From positions 1 to 35,371 of IMG/VR virus record IMGVR_UViG_3300046167_000050: a stretch of 35,371 bases of DNA; one strand, written 5' to 3'. The translations under genes and the position numbers were made by a program. Position 1 is the stretch's first letter. Every line of letters begins with the position of its first letter. This document shows positions 17,518-25,930 of this stretch, one piece after another. The notes below the pieces were generated by a model. The model was not told the origin of the DNA and did not search any database. It was given only the letters and a program-made list of their open reading frames with translations. Source of the DNA: a virus.

Positions 17518-17847
17518 AAGTATATTTAACCATGAGTATGGTCATAACTACGATAGCCAACCTATATTCTGCGAAACAAGTTCAATCAGTATTGGTAATG
17601 GTGATCAGATAGCTAAAGTTACTGAGGTTATACCAGATGAAAAGACGCAAGGTGATGTTAACCTTAAATTCAAAACACGCTTTAATCCTAACGATGTAGA
17701 GCGTGAATATGGTGCATATAACCCTAGCAACCCTACGTCAGTACGGTTTTCTGGTAGGCAAATCCGCATGAGGGTAGAGGGTGATCAAAATGTTGATTGG
17801 CGTGTTGGCACTATGCGCTTAGATGTAAAAGCAGGGGGCAGACGGTA

Positions 17848-18195
17848 ATGCCAGTTACACCGCCTATTCTTGGTGAGGATTTACGACAGTGGGGCAGGCA
17901 ACTTAATTTGTTTCTAAGCAGAAATTTGGGTAAGTTATACTTTAAAACCAGTGACGATAACCCTAGCGAAAACGGTATATTTTTGTGGGATGAAGATAAG
18001 AATTATCCTGTTGTGTCAGCGCAAAACGCATTTAAGCAGATTGCAATGAAGCAAACCACGCCTAGCTCTAGTGTTGGTGCGGCTGGCGATGCGGCTGGCA
18101 TGATAGCTTGGGATACGTCTTATATTTATATTTGTACTGGCACACATAACGGTAGTGCAGCAATTTGGAAGAGGGTAGCATTGTCTACATATTAA
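17848..18195 (+). CDS. Conserved tail-locus protein
   Basis: 115 residues from ATG 17848, overlapping the tail gene stop (TAATG). MPVTPPILGEDLRQWGRQLN and LFLSRNLGKLYF give an N-terminal helix. The C-terminal half is beta (GAAGDAAGMIAWDTSYIYIC, TGTHNGSAAIWKRVAL). The C-terminal motif is common at the tips of phage tail proteins. It is probably a small virion protein attached to the gp10-like protein. Confidence 0.65.
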   Translation: MPVTPPILGEDLRQWGRQLNLFLSRNLGKLYFKTSDDNPSENGIFLWDEDKNYPVVSAQNAFKQIAMKQTTPSSSVGAAGDAAGMIAWDTSYIYICTGTHNGSAAIWKRVALSTY

Positions 18196-18582
18196 ATGGC
18201 AAAAGATTTTATTTTATCAGATGATTTAGAAATATGCAGACCGTGGATTGAAGCGGCATTGGTATATACGGGTGGCACACATCACTTCGATGATATTGTA
18301 AAAAACTTAGCACTTGGGACCATGCAGTTGTGGCCTAGTCCAAGGGGGTGTATTGTTACTGAAATTGTGGTATATCCAAGAAAGAAAGTATTAAATATTT
18401 TTTTAGCTGGTGGTGAGTTAGATCAAATATTAGAAATGAATGATGATGTTAAAGCTTGGGCAAAGTCTCACGGGTGTACCGCTGCAACTATGGCTGGGCG
18501 TATTGGATGGAAAAAACCATTGGCCCCGCTAAATTGGAAGCTACAACAGGTGTGTTTTATGAAGGAGTTCGACGATGGCTAA
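18196..18582 (+). CDS. Conserved phage protein, possibly GNAT-fold
   Basis: 128 residues starting directly after the preceding stop. CRPWIEAALVYTGGTHHFDD, TMQLWPSPRGCIVTEIVVYP, RKKVLNIFLAGGELDQILEM and KSHGCTAATMAGRIGWKKPL resemble a short protein found between tail and ejection genes in marine phages. The strand-helix order is compatible with a small N-acetyltransferase fold, but I see no clear acetyl-CoA loop (Q/RxxGxG/A). It may be structural or modify virion or host proteins. It overlaps the next gene by eight bases. Confidence 0.55.
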   Translation: MAKDFILSDDLEICRPWIEAALVYTGGTHHFDDIVKNLALGTMQLWPSPRGCIVTEIVVYPRKKVLNIFLAGGELDQILEMNDDVKAWAKSHGCTAATMAGRIGWKKPLAPLNWKLQQVCFMKEFDDG

Positions 18583-19006
18583 AGGCGGTAGGGAAAGTAA
18601 AGATACAACTATGCCCACATTTATGGAAACGGCTATTCAGCAAGGTATCGGGATGGGTACGGATCTGGCTGGTTCACCATATGCAGCATATCGCGGTCCT
18701 GATGTAGCGGCTTTTAGTCCTCTCCAGAATGCAGCTTTTCAAGGGACGGACCAAATGTCATCAGCATTCGGAATGCCCACTACAGGCGGTGCTAATTATA
18801 TGCCAGAGCCTGTTCAAGCTGGTGGGGCTATGGGATACTCAGCGGCCCCAATATATGATCAGGCGGTAGCTAATCTTCCAGCACCAGTGTCAGAGTTTTA
18901 TTCAAGTTTTGGTATTGATCCAAATACAGGCGAAGTGGGAAGTCGGCAACCCTCTCAGCAACCAGTATCATTAGAAATGCAATCACGCGGTAGAGGGGGT
19001 AAGTAA
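18575..19006 (+). CDS. Hypothetical tail/ejection protein, Pro/Gly/Ala-rich
   Basis: 143 residues, starting within the preceding gene. It is low-complexity, rich in Gly, Ala, Pro and Met (GTDLAGSPYAAYRGPDVAAF, SPLQNAAFQGTDQM), with a basic SRGRGGK end. A PYxxY...VAAFSPLQ pattern is typical of the N-terminal part of phage proteins whose second half resembles the next gene, so 18575 and 19007 may be a split of one protein type. They are in different frames yet abut cleanly, stop to ATG. Probably delivered with or assembled into the tail. Confidence 0.6.
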   Translation: MAKGGRESKDTTMPTFMETAIQQGIGMGTDLAGSPYAAYRGPDVAAFSPLQNAAFQGTDQMSSAFGMPTTGGANYMPEPVQAGGAMGYSAAPIYDQAVANLPAPVSEFYSSFGIDPNTGEVGSRQPSQQPVSLEMQSRGRGGK

Positions 19007-19636
19007 ATGGCGGGTTCAGCTAATCCAGCAATGACGGTCAATCCGTTTCAACAGGCTTCAGCGGCTCAATCGCAAGCCTTACAAACATACGCAAACCCAA
19101 GTGCAACTGCAATGAACATGATGAACCCTTACCAACAAAATGTTGTTGATAAGACATTGCGTGACGTTGGTTCAGCGGCTCAGATGGGAATGAATACCCT
19201 AGATGCACAAGCTCAAGCGGCTGGTGCTTTTGGGGGTTCAAGGCATGGGATACAGGGTGCAGAAGCTCTTAAAGGTTATCAACAGCAAGCATTAGATCAG
19301 GTAGGAGCCTTAAATCAGCAAGGATACAATCAATCGATGAACGATGCATTCAGGTCAGCACAAGGTTTGCAAAATGCTGGGCAGCAATCTTTTGGTTATG
19401 GGCAAGCAATACAGAACCAGCAAATGCAGCAAGGCGCTATGCAGCAACAGATGATGCAAGATTTGATTAATTCAGGCAAAGGAATGTTCTCTGGATTTGT
19501 TGGTCAACCAGCCCAAAATCTAAATAATCTAATCGGAACAATCTCAGCGCAACCTACTTTATCGGGTTCAACTTCGTCCTTCCAACCTGGATTATTCAAT
19601 TATTTTCAAACACTTAGCAGTATGCCAAGGGGATAA
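19007..19636 (+). CDS. Ejection or tail protein, Gln/Ala-rich helical
   Basis: 209 residues, ATG directly after the previous TAA. Central region MMNPYQQNVVDKTLRDVGSA, then LDAQAQAAGAFGGSRHGIQG and ALKGYQQQALDQVGALNQQG, a recurrent helical motif in short-tailed phage virion proteins. It is Gln-rich with long amphipathic helices and a Gly/Phe-rich tail. Proteins of this kind are thought to be packaged and released during DNA delivery. No enzymatic motif. Confidence 0.65.
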   Translation: MAGSANPAMTVNPFQQASAAQSQALQTYANPSATAMNMMNPYQQNVVDKTLRDVGSAAQMGMNTLDAQAQAAGAFGGSRHGIQGAEALKGYQQQALDQVGALNQQGYNQSMNDAFRSAQGLQNAGQQSFGYGQAIQNQQMQQGAMQQQMMQDLINSGKGMFSGFVGQPAQNLNNLIGTISAQPTLSGSTSSFQPGLFNYFQTLSSMPRG

Positions 19637-19644
19637 ATGACTGA

Positions 19645-21171
19645 ATGGCTCAAACATTTAATATACCTTTTGGAACGCAATTAGCGTTTCTTTATGATGA
19701 GCTTTTAGGTAAAGAAAAGAAAACTTTCGACGCTTTCAAAAGCGGTAATTTTTCCACCCCAACAGAATATGCAGTAGCCTTTGAAAACTTATATGAAAGG
19801 TCGGATGGCTCAAACATAGAGCGGCGCACAAGATTTGCTGATGAAGTCTTTGCAGAACTTAATAAAGACAACCCTGACTTGTCCGAAAATGCATTAGAAG
19901 CTTCCAAATTTCTAGGGAGTAAAGGCTTTAACAATGCACAAAAGGCTGGCATTATTGGTAACTTGATGGCTGAAAGCTATAAAACATTGTTGCCAGATGC
20001 TTTTAATTCAAAGGGTGGCGGTCAGGGGGCATACGGTATTGCACAATGGCGTGGATCTAGGCTGGAAGATCTGGTAAACTTCAATAAGAACTATCCAAAT
20101 ACAGAACCACCATTAAACGCAAATAAAAATTTAGGTCCAATAGTAAGAGGGACAACTTCAGAAGAAACGTCAGGAGAAAACAGAATGGCTTCATTAATGG
20201 ATATGTTGATGGGCAGACGCCCTGAAGAAGAAAATAGATCTGAAATGACGGGCATGAATAGGTTCTTTAATCAGCGCAATCAAGCTACTGGTTTGACCCC
20301 GTTTCAATCTTTAGGGGCTGGCATGGATAGTTTAATCCTTCGTGGCTACGGTCAGGGGGAAGCAATTCGTGAGCAAGGTCTACGTCAGGCTGCACAAGAT
20401 AAAACCAATCTCACAGCGGAATTTTTTAGAGGTCAACCTAACGGAGCATTGTATGCTGAAATGCTTGAAATGGGTGTGCCAATAGGCCAAGTGTACACAG
20501 CTTATCAAAAGGCCCAAGCGGGTGACTACGTTGTTGTTGGTGATGCATTGGTAGATAGAAAAACAGGCAAAGTTATTTATCAAGGCAAAAGTGGGGGACA
20601 GTCACAAGGCATGATAAAACTCCCCGACGGAACTGAAATAAGTCTTGGTAAGCAGAGTGAAGCTCAAGCCAAGGGAATGGATTTTGGTGCGCGGATGGAG
20701 CTAGCCAATATGACAATTAATCAGGTAGAAGATATTGGTGCTGATTTAGGTCAAACGTTTTTTTCAAAAATACCAGTTTTTGGGAATGCAATGGTAAGCA
20801 CAGAGTTTCAACAATACAATCAAGCTAGAGAACAATTTATTAACTCAGTGTTACGTCGGGAATCTGGTGCTGCCATTGCAGCTTCTGAATTTGAGGGTGC
20901 AAACAAACAATACTTTCCCCAGCCTTTTGATGGACCAGAAGTTATAGCTCAAAAAAGGGCGGCACGACAGATTGCCATTGACATGATTTTGGCTTCATCA
21001 GGTCCAAACGCAAGTGAGTTAGCAAAACAGAAAGCTAACGAATTAGCTAAATCGATTAACCCGTTATTTGGAACAGAAGAGTATAAGAAAGAACGCGAAT
21101 TATTAAAAAGTGGCGGTAATAAAAGCAAAACCGCTGGTGGAAATAATATCGTTGATCCTAGTACGTTTTAA
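19645..21171 (+). CDS. Virion protein with tail-lysozyme domain in permuted order
   Basis: 508 residues. Residues 83-150 carry the N-terminal, catalytic half of a phage tail lysozyme: ALEASKFLGSKGFNNAQKAG, IIGNLMAES (probable catalytic E110) and GQGAYGIAQWRGSRLEDL. It should cut peptidoglycan glycan strands during DNA entry. The half that normally follows (QLAFLYDEL, then EYAVAFENLYERSD) instead precedes it at residues 12-54, and I see no second copy after it. The C-terminal third (EFQQYNQAREQFINSVLRRE, SGAAIAASEFEGANKQYFPQ, PEVIAQKRAARQIA) matches a domain common in short-tailed-phage tail/ejection proteins. A virion protein is very likely. Confidence 0.75.
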   Translation: MAQTFNIPFGTQLAFLYDELLGKEKKTFDAFKSGNFSTPTEYAVAFENLYERSDGSNIERRTRFADEVFAELNKDNPDLSENALEASKFLGSKGFNNAQKAGIIGNLMAESYKTLLPDAFNSKGGGQGAYGIAQWRGSRLEDLVNFNKNYPNTEPPLNANKNLGPIVRGTTSEETSGENRMASLMDMLMGRRPEEENRSEMTGMNRFFNQRNQATGLTPFQSLGAGMDSLILRGYGQGEAIREQGLRQAAQDKTNLTAEFFRGQPNGALYAEMLEMGVPIGQVYTAYQKAQAGDYVVVGDALVDRKTGKVIYQGKSGGQSQGMIKLPDGTEISLGKQSEAQAKGMDFGARMELANMTINQVEDIGADLGQTFFSKIPVFGNAMVSTEFQQYNQAREQFINSVLRRESGAAIAASEFEGANKQYFPQPFDGPEVIAQKRAARQIAIDMILASSGPNASELAKQKANELAKSINPLFGTEEYKKERELLKSGGNKSKTAGGNNIVDPSTF

Positions 21172-21183
21172 TAAGGAAAAATT

Positions 21184-23562
21184 ATGGCTGAAGAAAAGTT
21201 TAGAATAAAGGAAACTAGAGAACAGTTTTTCTTTAACGCTCCTGATAGTGATCGTGTGATAATGATACAGGCGGCTTCTCAGGAAGAAGCAAACAAAATA
21301 ATGGATAACTTAAAACCTGAGAGAACAACTTACGTCGCTATAGGTCCAGATGGAAAACCATTGTGGAGAAAAACAGGTGAAGGGAAAAAAGGTGGTTTTG
21401 TAGGTGATGTTGTTTTAGAAAGTATTCAAGGGCAAAGATTTTTAACTGGTCAATCTATGTCCTCAAGTGATCCCGCTGATGTAGAAAAATTTATTAATGA
21501 TCAAGTTAGTACATCAGAAATGGCTACTAGCTCAGTTAATCAAGCTATCATACAAGAAAATCCCAATGCCGCACGTGCAGCCGTTGGACGCCAAGTATCG
21601 CTGGGTGGACTTGGCTCTTTTGCAGATGAGGCCATTAATTATCTATTTGGCGGTGATTACAAAAAAGCTAACGACGCATACGTCAGAGCAATGAACGCAG
21701 AAAAACCACTAGAAACATTTCTAATACAGGCGGGTGTAACTACGGCTGAAACAGCTTCAATTGTTGGAGCGTTTCCACAACTTCTTAGACTTTTTGGTGC
21801 TGGTGTACAGGGGAGTAGTAAACTAGCGCAATCTGTGAGGTCTGGTACAGCCGCTGGTACAGCGGCTGGCATAACATCGGGTATACAATCGGCTGGGGAA
21901 GCGGAAGATGGAAATCGATTTAAAGAAGGTATGATTGGTGGTGGTCTTGGCCTTGCTACTGGTGGTGTTATTGGTACTGGTACGCCATTTATTGGTGATG
22001 GATTTAATCGTGTTGCCGAAGTAATTAAGAAATCTGATATTGCTCAAATAGCGTCAACGCTAGGAATTAGCCGATCAGCGGCAATGGTAATCAAAAGCTC
22101 TATTACTCAAGGTGGAGACTTTGGAAAAATGATCCAGAATATTTCAAAGGCTGGTGAAGAGGGAATGATTGCGGATGCTGGTGTGGCGGCTCAAGCACTT
22201 ACTGATGCAGCGGCTGCGGCTGGTCCAGAGGCAGCGGAAACGGTAGCCACCAATATTTCTAAACGTGCTGACAAAGTCATGGGTAATTTAGATAAAACTC
22301 TAACTGAAGAGCTTGGAGGGCAAACACTTGGTCCTAAATCTGCATTGAAAATTATAAGAGATCGTCAGGGTACTCAAAGAATAGATGCTTACAATATAGC
22401 TTACGAAACCCCCGTAAATTACGGTAGTCAGGCTGGCATAGCCTTAGAAGAAGTTTTGGATACGATAGATCCATCCATCATGGAAGCAGCCGTTAGAAGA
22501 GCAAATATTAGAATGAGGGCTGACAATCTAAAAAATATGCAAGTCAAAGCTACCATAGGTGATGACGGTGAAATAACTTTCAGCAACCCGCCAAATGTAA
22601 TGCAATTAGATTACATTAAGAAAGCGTTGGGTGGATTGGCAGAGGATAGTAAGGGTGAATTTGGTAAAATAACAGACGATACCCGATTGTATTCTAATCT
22701 ATACAGGCGGCTTAGAAGCGCAATGAATAACGCTATAACAGATGTAAATGGAAACCGTGTTTATCAAAATGCTACCCAATTTGGTGGTGACGTACTGCAA
22801 GAAGAAGCGGCATTTAAAATGGGTCGTGACTTGTTAAACAACAGAGTAGAACTTGAAGATGTTCTAGAAAGTTTAGGAAGTGATCCTTCAGTAGCTCAAC
22901 TTGCAGCATTGCGTATGGGTTTACAGCAATCAATTCGAAAATCATTAAATGACGTTAAAATTTTACCAAGTGATACCGAAATAGCTTCAAGGCAATTAGC
23001 TCAGTTTATGAAAGCAACAGGATCGCCCAATGCAATTGCTAAGATAAGAGCCGTAATGGGTGACGGGGCCGACGCTCTAATAGCCCAGATCGATCAAGTT
23101 CAAACCGCTGCAAGCACAAGGGCTTCCGTATCTGCTAATTCTAAAACGCAAATCAGGTCATCCACACAGAAAATGGTGGAAGATCTAACAGCGGCTGGTC
23201 CAGTGCGAACTTTTCTTGAAGGTAAGCCAGCGGCTGGCGCACAACAATTAATTCAAGAGCTAACAGGATTTACTAAAGAGTTTGGTGAACGACAACGTCA
23301 AAGTATTTTTAACGAAATATCTGAAGCTTTAACAAGGCGTGGATCAGATGATGCCACAGAGGTTCTGGAAGTTCTAAGTCGTGTTCAACGTGGCTTGGAA
23401 GTAAGTAACGAAGATAGACAATTCGCAGCTACAAGATTAGCATTCTACTTACAGGGCGCAAATCAGAAAACTACTGAGCAACAAATATCAGAAGAGGCTG
23501 GGCGTAAAGAAGAGACTAATTTTCCAAGATACGGTCTTGGGCTACTACCGATACTACCATAG
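21184..23562 (+). CDS. Large internal virion / DNA-ejection protein
   Basis: 792 residues, AAGGA before ATG 21184. A short N-terminal beta domain (about 1-65: IMIQAASQEEANKIMDNL, YVAIGPDGKPLWRK) is followed by an Ala/Gly-rich stretch, about 160-260 (GTAAGTAAGITSGIQSAGEA, GGGLGLATGGVIGTGTPFIG), which could cross or perturb a membrane, and then about 500 residues of helix. Size, composition and placement between the lysozyme protein and the portal fit the internal proteins that form a channel across the host envelope in podophages. Identity by context, not by a specific family. Confidence 0.65.
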   Translation: MAEEKFRIKETREQFFFNAPDSDRVIMIQAASQEEANKIMDNLKPERTTYVAIGPDGKPLWRKTGEGKKGGFVGDVVLESIQGQRFLTGQSMSSSDPADVEKFINDQVSTSEMATSSVNQAIIQENPNAARAAVGRQVSLGGLGSFADEAINYLFGGDYKKANDAYVRAMNAEKPLETFLIQAGVTTAETASIVGAFPQLLRLFGAGVQGSSKLAQSVRSGTAAGTAAGITSGIQSAGEAEDGNRFKEGMIGGGLGLATGGVIGTGTPFIGDGFNRVAEVIKKSDIAQIASTLGISRSAAMVIKSSITQGGDFGKMIQNISKAGEEGMIADAGVAAQALTDAAAAAGPEAAETVATNISKRADKVMGNLDKTLTEELGGQTLGPKSALKIIRDRQGTQRIDAYNIAYETPVNYGSQAGIALEEVLDTIDPSIMEAAVRRANIRMRADNLKNMQVKATIGDDGEITFSNPPNVMQLDYIKKALGGLAEDSKGEFGKITDDTRLYSNLYRRLRSAMNNAITDVNGNRVYQNATQFGGDVLQEEAAFKMGRDLLNNRVELEDVLESLGSDPSVAQLAALRMGLQQSIRKSLNDVKILPSDTEIASRQLAQFMKATGSPNAIAKIRAVMGDGADALIAQIDQVQTAASTRASVSANSKTQIRSSTQKMVEDLTAAGPVRTFLEGKPAAGAQQLIQELTGFTKEFGERQRQSIFNEISEALTRRGSDDATEVLEVLSRVQRGLEVSNEDRQFAATRLAFYLQGANQKTTEQQISEEAGRKEETNFPRYGLGLLPILP

Positions 23563-23571
23563 GAGAAATAA

Positions 23572-25692
23572 ATGGAATTAGAACCATTAGACCAAACGCA
23601 AATTGAAGGTATAGTTTCTCATGCTATTGAGGAAGCGGTAGATTTTATATCGGGTGAAATTACACCTCAAAGGACAAAAGCTCAAAAGTATTTTGATCTA
23701 GAAACAGATCTGGAACATGAACAGGGAAGATCAAGCGTCGTAGCTACTAAGTGTCGTGAGGTGGTTCGCGGCATTAAACCGTCGTTACAGCGTGTATTCT
23801 TAGCTAGTGAAAAGCCAGTAGAGTTCGTTCCTAGAGGACCAGAGGACGTCCAACAGGCAGAGCAAGCGACACAGTTTATCAATTATAAATTTCAACAGAT
23901 GAACGGGTACAGAATTATCAACGACGTTTTCCAAGATGCGTTGGTTAAGAAAATGGGTATTGCTTACGTCTACTATATGGACGCAATGAGAAGCGAAATT
24001 CATACTTACAGAAATTTAAGTGATGATGAATATGCATTGCTGGTCAGTAATGATGACGTTGAAGTTCTAGAACATGAAGCAGTTATGAAGATCCAAGTGG
24101 ATGAAGATGGTGCTGAAATGGAAATGCCAGAACACGCTGTTAAGATTTCACGGCAAAAACCAGATGGTAAAATGTGCGTAGAAAGTGTTCCACCAGAGGA
24201 TTGGTTCTGCGATAGGAATGCCAGATCAATTGATGATTATTATGTGGTAGGTCATAGCTCTGAAATGCGCGTAGCAGATTTGCTTGCTATGGGCTTCTCA
24301 ATGGATGATTTATCTGACATTAATAGTGGCGATTATTCTGTAACTGATGATGAGGCTGAGTTTGAACGTCGTGGGTTTTCTGTGGATGAAAGCGAAGATG
24401 AAAACTCAAGCACTGCTTCTAAAAAAATAACGGTCACGCAAGCTTTTATGGAATTGGACATTGAGGGTACTGGTATTCCCCAGCTTTACCAATTCATTTG
24501 TGCTGGAGCCAACTATAAACTTTTAAATTTTTATGAAGCTGATCATGCCCCATACGCATTGTTTGAAGTAGATCCAGAGCCTCATGCAATGTTTGGAACG
24601 TCATTGGTTGACTTGGTTATGAATGATCAAGACGCAGCAACATCGATGCTTCGTGGCATATTGGATAATGCTGCACTGGTTAACAATCCCGCCATGCAAA
24701 TAGTAGATGGTCAGGTTGCGGTAGATGATTTACTTTCAAATGAAATAGGTCGCGTTATCAGAGTTAAAAATTTAAACGCGATTGGTGAAATGGCGGTTCC
24801 GTTTACAGCGGCTCAGACATTGCCAGCCCTACAATATTTTGACCAGTTAGTTGATAATAAAACTGGCGTCAGTAAAATGGCGCAAGGGTTAGATCCTGAA
24901 GTCTTAAAGAGTGCTACAGCCACCAGTGTGGCGGCATCGATGGAAGGGCAAGCTGGGCAAGCTGAAGTCATTGCCAGAAACTTAGCTGAAGGTGGTATGC
25001 GTCGATTGTTTAAATTGATGTTAGATCTTTACGTTAAAAATTCTGAAGATGAAGAAATTATGAGAATGAACGGTTCATTTGTTCCTGTTGATCCAATGGC
25101 GTGGAATACAGAAATGGATCTAATAGTTAATGTCGGTATAGGCACTGGGCGTGAAGCAGAGCGTCTTGCATCACTGCAAATGGCTTTTGGTATACAGCAA
25201 CAGATATACCAGACTTACGGGCCTACAAACGGCCTTGTGACGCTCTCACAGCTTAGAAACACAATGGCTGATATACTGGCGATTGGTGGCGTTAGAAATA
25301 TAGACAGGCATTTTCTACCCATGACGCCAGAAATGGAACAGCAAATGATCCAACAACAGCAACAACAGCAAATGATGATGATGCAACAACAGCAACAACA
25401 GCCAGATCCAATGACTATGGCTATGCAAGCTGAAGCAATGAAAACCCAAACAGAAGCACAAGTTCAAATGCAAAAGACTGCAATTGATAATCAATACAAA
25501 ATGCATAAGTTGGGTATGGATGATGATCTTGCCCGTGATAAGATGGTACAAGATCTAGCGGTAGAGGTTGCTAAAGTTCTTGGTCAGTATGGAACAGCGG
25601 TTGATACTCAGTCAATTAAAGCAGAACAGGATGCTGAAAGGCAGCATAACGAACAAATGAAAAATATGGGAATGAACGGTAGTGGATATTGA
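23572..25692 (+). CDS. Portal protein
   Basis: 706 residues, GGAGA before ATG 23572. Characteristic portal stretches: RSSVVATKCREVVRGIKPSL, FINYKFQQMNGYRIINDVFQ, ALVKKMGIAYVYY, VPPEDWFCDRNARSIDDYYV, SLVDLVMNDQDAATSMLRGI and LDNAALVNNPAMQIVDGQV. The C-terminal crown (about 580-690) has a Gln/Met tract of over 30 residues, then a basic helix. The portal forms the DNA channel at one capsid vertex and binds TerL during packaging. Length fits portals of short-tailed phages. It lies next to scaffold and capsid genes, as usual, but far from terL. Confidence 0.88.
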   Translation: MELEPLDQTQIEGIVSHAIEEAVDFISGEITPQRTKAQKYFDLETDLEHEQGRSSVVATKCREVVRGIKPSLQRVFLASEKPVEFVPRGPEDVQQAEQATQFINYKFQQMNGYRIINDVFQDALVKKMGIAYVYYMDAMRSEIHTYRNLSDDEYALLVSNDDVEVLEHEAVMKIQVDEDGAEMEMPEHAVKISRQKPDGKMCVESVPPEDWFCDRNARSIDDYYVVGHSSEMRVADLLAMGFSMDDLSDINSGDYSVTDDEAEFERRGFSVDESEDENSSTASKKITVTQAFMELDIEGTGIPQLYQFICAGANYKLLNFYEADHAPYALFEVDPEPHAMFGTSLVDLVMNDQDAATSMLRGILDNAALVNNPAMQIVDGQVAVDDLLSNEIGRVIRVKNLNAIGEMAVPFTAAQTLPALQYFDQLVDNKTGVSKMAQGLDPEVLKSATATSVAASMEGQAGQAEVIARNLAEGGMRRLFKLMLDLYVKNSEDEEIMRMNGSFVPVDPMAWNTEMDLIVNVGIGTGREAERLASLQMAFGIQQQIYQTYGPTNGLVTLSQLRNTMADILAIGGVRNIDRHFLPMTPEMEQQMIQQQQQQQMMMMQQQQQQPDPMTMAMQAEAMKTQTEAQVQMQKTAIDNQYKMHKLGMDDDLARDKMVQDLAVEVAKVLGQYGTAVDTQSIKAEQDAERQHNEQMKNMGMNGSGY

Positions 25693-25930
25693 ACAGAGCG
25701 CAAAACGCTCCAAATCATTACTAGAGAACGAATGGTTTAAGGAAACCATAAAGAATTTGCGGGATACACAACTTCGTATCTTTGCAAATAGCAGCGCCCC
25801 AGAGGTGGAACAACGTGAGGATGCTCACGCCATACTCAGGGCGTTAAACGCAATAGAGTATTCGTTGCAAGCTGATGTAGATGCAATGACGCTCATAGAA
25901 CGGAAGGGAAAGCACCGTGGAAACGACTAA
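25682..25930 (+). CDS. Small helical protein between portal and scaffold
   Basis: 82 residues from GTG 25682, overlapping the portal end by 11 bases and the scaffold start by 14. It is predicted almost wholly helical (SLLENEWFKETIKNLRDTQL, EDAHAILRALNAIEYSLQAD). Similar small helical proteins often sit at this position in phages. It may aid portal or prohead assembly; function not established. Overlaps at both ends suggest coupled translation. Confidence 0.65.
   Translation: MDIEQSAKRSKSLLENEWFKETIKNLRDTQLRIFANSSAPEVEQREDAHAILRALNAIEYSLQADVDAMTLIERKGKHRGND

Larger units (their letters stand above)
14737..17848 (+). pseudogene. P22 gp10-like tail hub/stabilisation protein with two cupredoxin-like insertions; +1 frameshift
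   Basis: The first frame (ATG 14737 to TGA 16222-16224) starts MPLVPLDLPAGFYRNGTDYE, NRWRDGSLVRWLDGSMRPIG and continues to about 16190. The second frame, open from about 16199 to TAA 17846, continues the same protein (FDQTVSGLVVSPD, TEERFIFALGSGG, SFQRIGTHCGAVSRLSAVAV, VFWYGQENFHYFDG). The beta-propeller-like pattern resembles P22 gp10-type tail proteins, which join the portal/adaptor to the tail tip. Deleting one base near 16195 gives about 1036 residues. Inserted are two cupredoxin-like domains (listed separately) and two repeats of an NGTxYFxVxxAxxxxxLAATSGG unit. The second frame has no start near its beginning, so it is not an independent gene. Confidence 0.75.

Noticed and set aside
16334-17848. 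Independent tail gene starting inside the second frame
   Set aside because: Protein-like sequence of the same family continues upstream of 16334 back to about 16199 in that frame; the start is internal.
5479-23562. Ala/Gly-rich segments in the 5173 and 21184 proteins as true multi-pass membrane proteins
   Set aside because: The segments are rich in Ala and Gly with charged interruptions, more like ejection-protein amphipathic or fusion-type stretches than stable membrane helices.
25330-25400. CAG/CAA-rich tract as a microsatellite or non-coding repeat
   Set aside because: It is in frame within the portal C-terminus, where Gln/Met-rich tails are common.
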